Shown here in pieces: positions 52,379 through 53,445 of a DNA stretch of 53,445 bases. How positions within the stretch are numbered: the first letter of the stretch is position 1; each line of letters starts with the position of its first letter. The notes below the pieces were generated by a model. That model searched no databases. It worked only from the letters and a program-made list of their open reading frames with translations, and had not been told where the DNA came from. Source of the DNA: an uncultured Candidatus Saccharibacteria bacterium (GTDB taxonomy: Bacteria; Patescibacteriota; Saccharimonadia; Saccharimonadales; Saccharimonadaceae). The position numbers and the translations under genes are program-made. The stretch is from NCBI GenBank assembly GCA_947302975.1, contig CAMYXA010000004.1:1-53445 (forward strand). The letters are read 5' to 3'.

Positions 52379-53445
52379 ATGAGAATTTCACTAAATTGGC
52401 TCAAGAAATTCGTCAATATTAATATCGACAACGCCGAACTCGAAAAAATCATCGATTCGCGCCTTGTTGAAATCGAAGAGGTTATTGATGAATCCAAAAA
52501 ATACGACAACATTTTTGTCGCTAAAGTTATTGAATGTGAAGGTATTCCAGAAACTCACCTTCATCTTTGCAAAATCGACGCCGGAGACCACGAACTAGCT
52601 GATGAAGACGGACTAGTCCAAGTTGTTTGTGGTGCACCAAACGTCCACGCCGGCATGCTTGCGGCCTGGATTGCTCCTGGCGCCATCGTCCCACAAAGTG
52701 TTCATGAAGACGCTCCATTTGTTATCGGTAAGCGCAAAATGCTCGGCCAATACGATTCGTTCGGCATGCTTGCCGGTGCCGATGAGCTCGACTTTGGCGA
52801 CGACCATTCCGGAATTGTCGAAATCGATCCAGAAATGGCCAAACCTGGCGACAAACTCGCCGATGTCTTTGAATTAAATGACACGATTCTCGACATCGAA
52901 AACAAATCCTTGACGCACCGCCCAGACTGTTTCGGTATTATCGGCTTCGCTCGCGAGGTTGCCGGCATCCTAGGTCAACAATTCAATACTGAAGGGGCGA
53001 ATGCTAGGTTCTTAGCGCAACCCGCAGGCTACGGCCGAGGATTAGGAGCCGAGCCCCGTAACGACGGGCGCGAGGACTCCGGCGATAAGAACCTTAACAT
53101 CGCCACTTCTGGCATTGTCATTGCTGACTCTGCCCTTTGTCCTCGCTACTCAGCTCTCGTTCTAAAGAAACACGGTGAACTCAAGAAGAAATACCTCACC
53201 TGGGTCGACACCATGCTCTCAAAATCTGGCATGCGCCCAGTTGATCCAATCGTCGATGCCACCAATTTCTTGATGCTTCTAACTGGCCAACCACTTCACG
53301 CCTTTGACTACGACAAATTCCTCGCTGTCGGCGGAACCACGGAACCAAAAATTGGAGTTCGCCTAGCTGAAAAAGGTGAGAAATTAACCTTGCTTGATGA
53401 TACCGAAATTGAACTTATCGATACCGACATTGTTATTACGAGCAA
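52379..53445 (+). CDS. pheT: Phenylalanyl-tRNA synthetase beta subunit, truncated by window end
   Basis: MRISLNWLKKFVNINID; tRNA-binding domain VVCGAPNVHAGMLAAWIAPGAIVP; LTHRPDCFGIIGFAREVAGI; open to the last base. Confidence 0.95.
   Translation, partial: MRISLNWLKKFVNINIDNAELEKIIDSRLVEIEEVIDESKKYDNIFVAKVIECEGIPETHLHLCKIDAGDHELADEDGLVQVVCGAPNVHAGMLAAWIAPGAIVPQSVHEDAPFVIGKRKMLGQYDSFGMLAGADELDFGDDHSGIVEIDPEMAKPGDKLADVFELNDTILDIENKSLTHRPDCFGIIGFAREVAGILGQQFNTEGANARFLAQPAGYGRGLGAEPRNDGREDSGDKNLNIATSGIVIADSALCPRYSALVLKKHGELKKKYLTWVDTMLSKSGMRPVDPIVDATNFLMLLTGQPLHAFDYDKFLAVGGTTEPKIGVRLAEKGEKLTLLDDTEIELIDTDIVITS
52995..53094 (+). repeat. In-frame GC-rich palindromic insertion in pheT
   Basis: Inverted repeat AGGTTCTTA (53006-53014) / TAAGAACCT (53086-53094) with inner GCCCcGT/ACGGGC hairpin; codes for ANARFLAQPAGYGRGLGAEPRNDGREDSGDKNL. 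Confidence 0.55.

Noticed and set aside
1-53445. TGA recoding (UGA=Gly) as in some CPR
   Set aside because: TGA ends genes such as murT, and the housekeeping genes read in full with the standard code.
1-53445. Transposons, prophage, restriction-modification or CRISPR-Cas loci
   Set aside because: No transposase, integrase, phage structural, nuclease-methylase or Cas signatures seen among the ORFs.

Overview
The window looks like chromosomal DNA from a small-genome Candidate Phyla Radiation bacterium, most likely a Candidatus Saccharibacteria (TM7)-like lineage. That assignment is inferred from gene content, the absence of rpmD/L30, and promoter style; no search was run. The standard code fits, with TGA used as stop (e.g. 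murT). Housekeeping content includes a split S10/spc ribosomal-protein cluster (L3 to L15), secA, ksgA, serS, hisS, metG, pheS and partial pheT, prfB, dus, ldh, ExoI, hpf, murT-gatD, a MurL-like epimerase next to a MurD-type ligase, an ABC-2 exporter, a CDF transporter, an M16 peptidase, an aquaporin, and two tRNAs (Val-GAC truncated, Phe-GAA). Accessory content includes three tandem FISUMP-domain surface proteins, a fourth FISUMP + InlB_B-like surface protein inside the ribosomal-protein cluster, a 1087-aa membrane-rich protein, an Asp/Asn-rich anchored protein with an unlisted 57-aa partner gene, and several small orphan genes with structured leaders. Main non-coding signals: a ~125-nt orphan sRNA candidate with its own promoter and terminator (about 12030-12153), a structured intergenic region (about 3745-4050), a long hairpin ahead of rplC, TSS-proximal hairpin/U-tract leaders ahead of two orphan genes, an in-frame GC-rich palindromic insertion in pheT, and a recurrent TATAAT-N6-9-ATG arrangement suggesting leaderless transcription.
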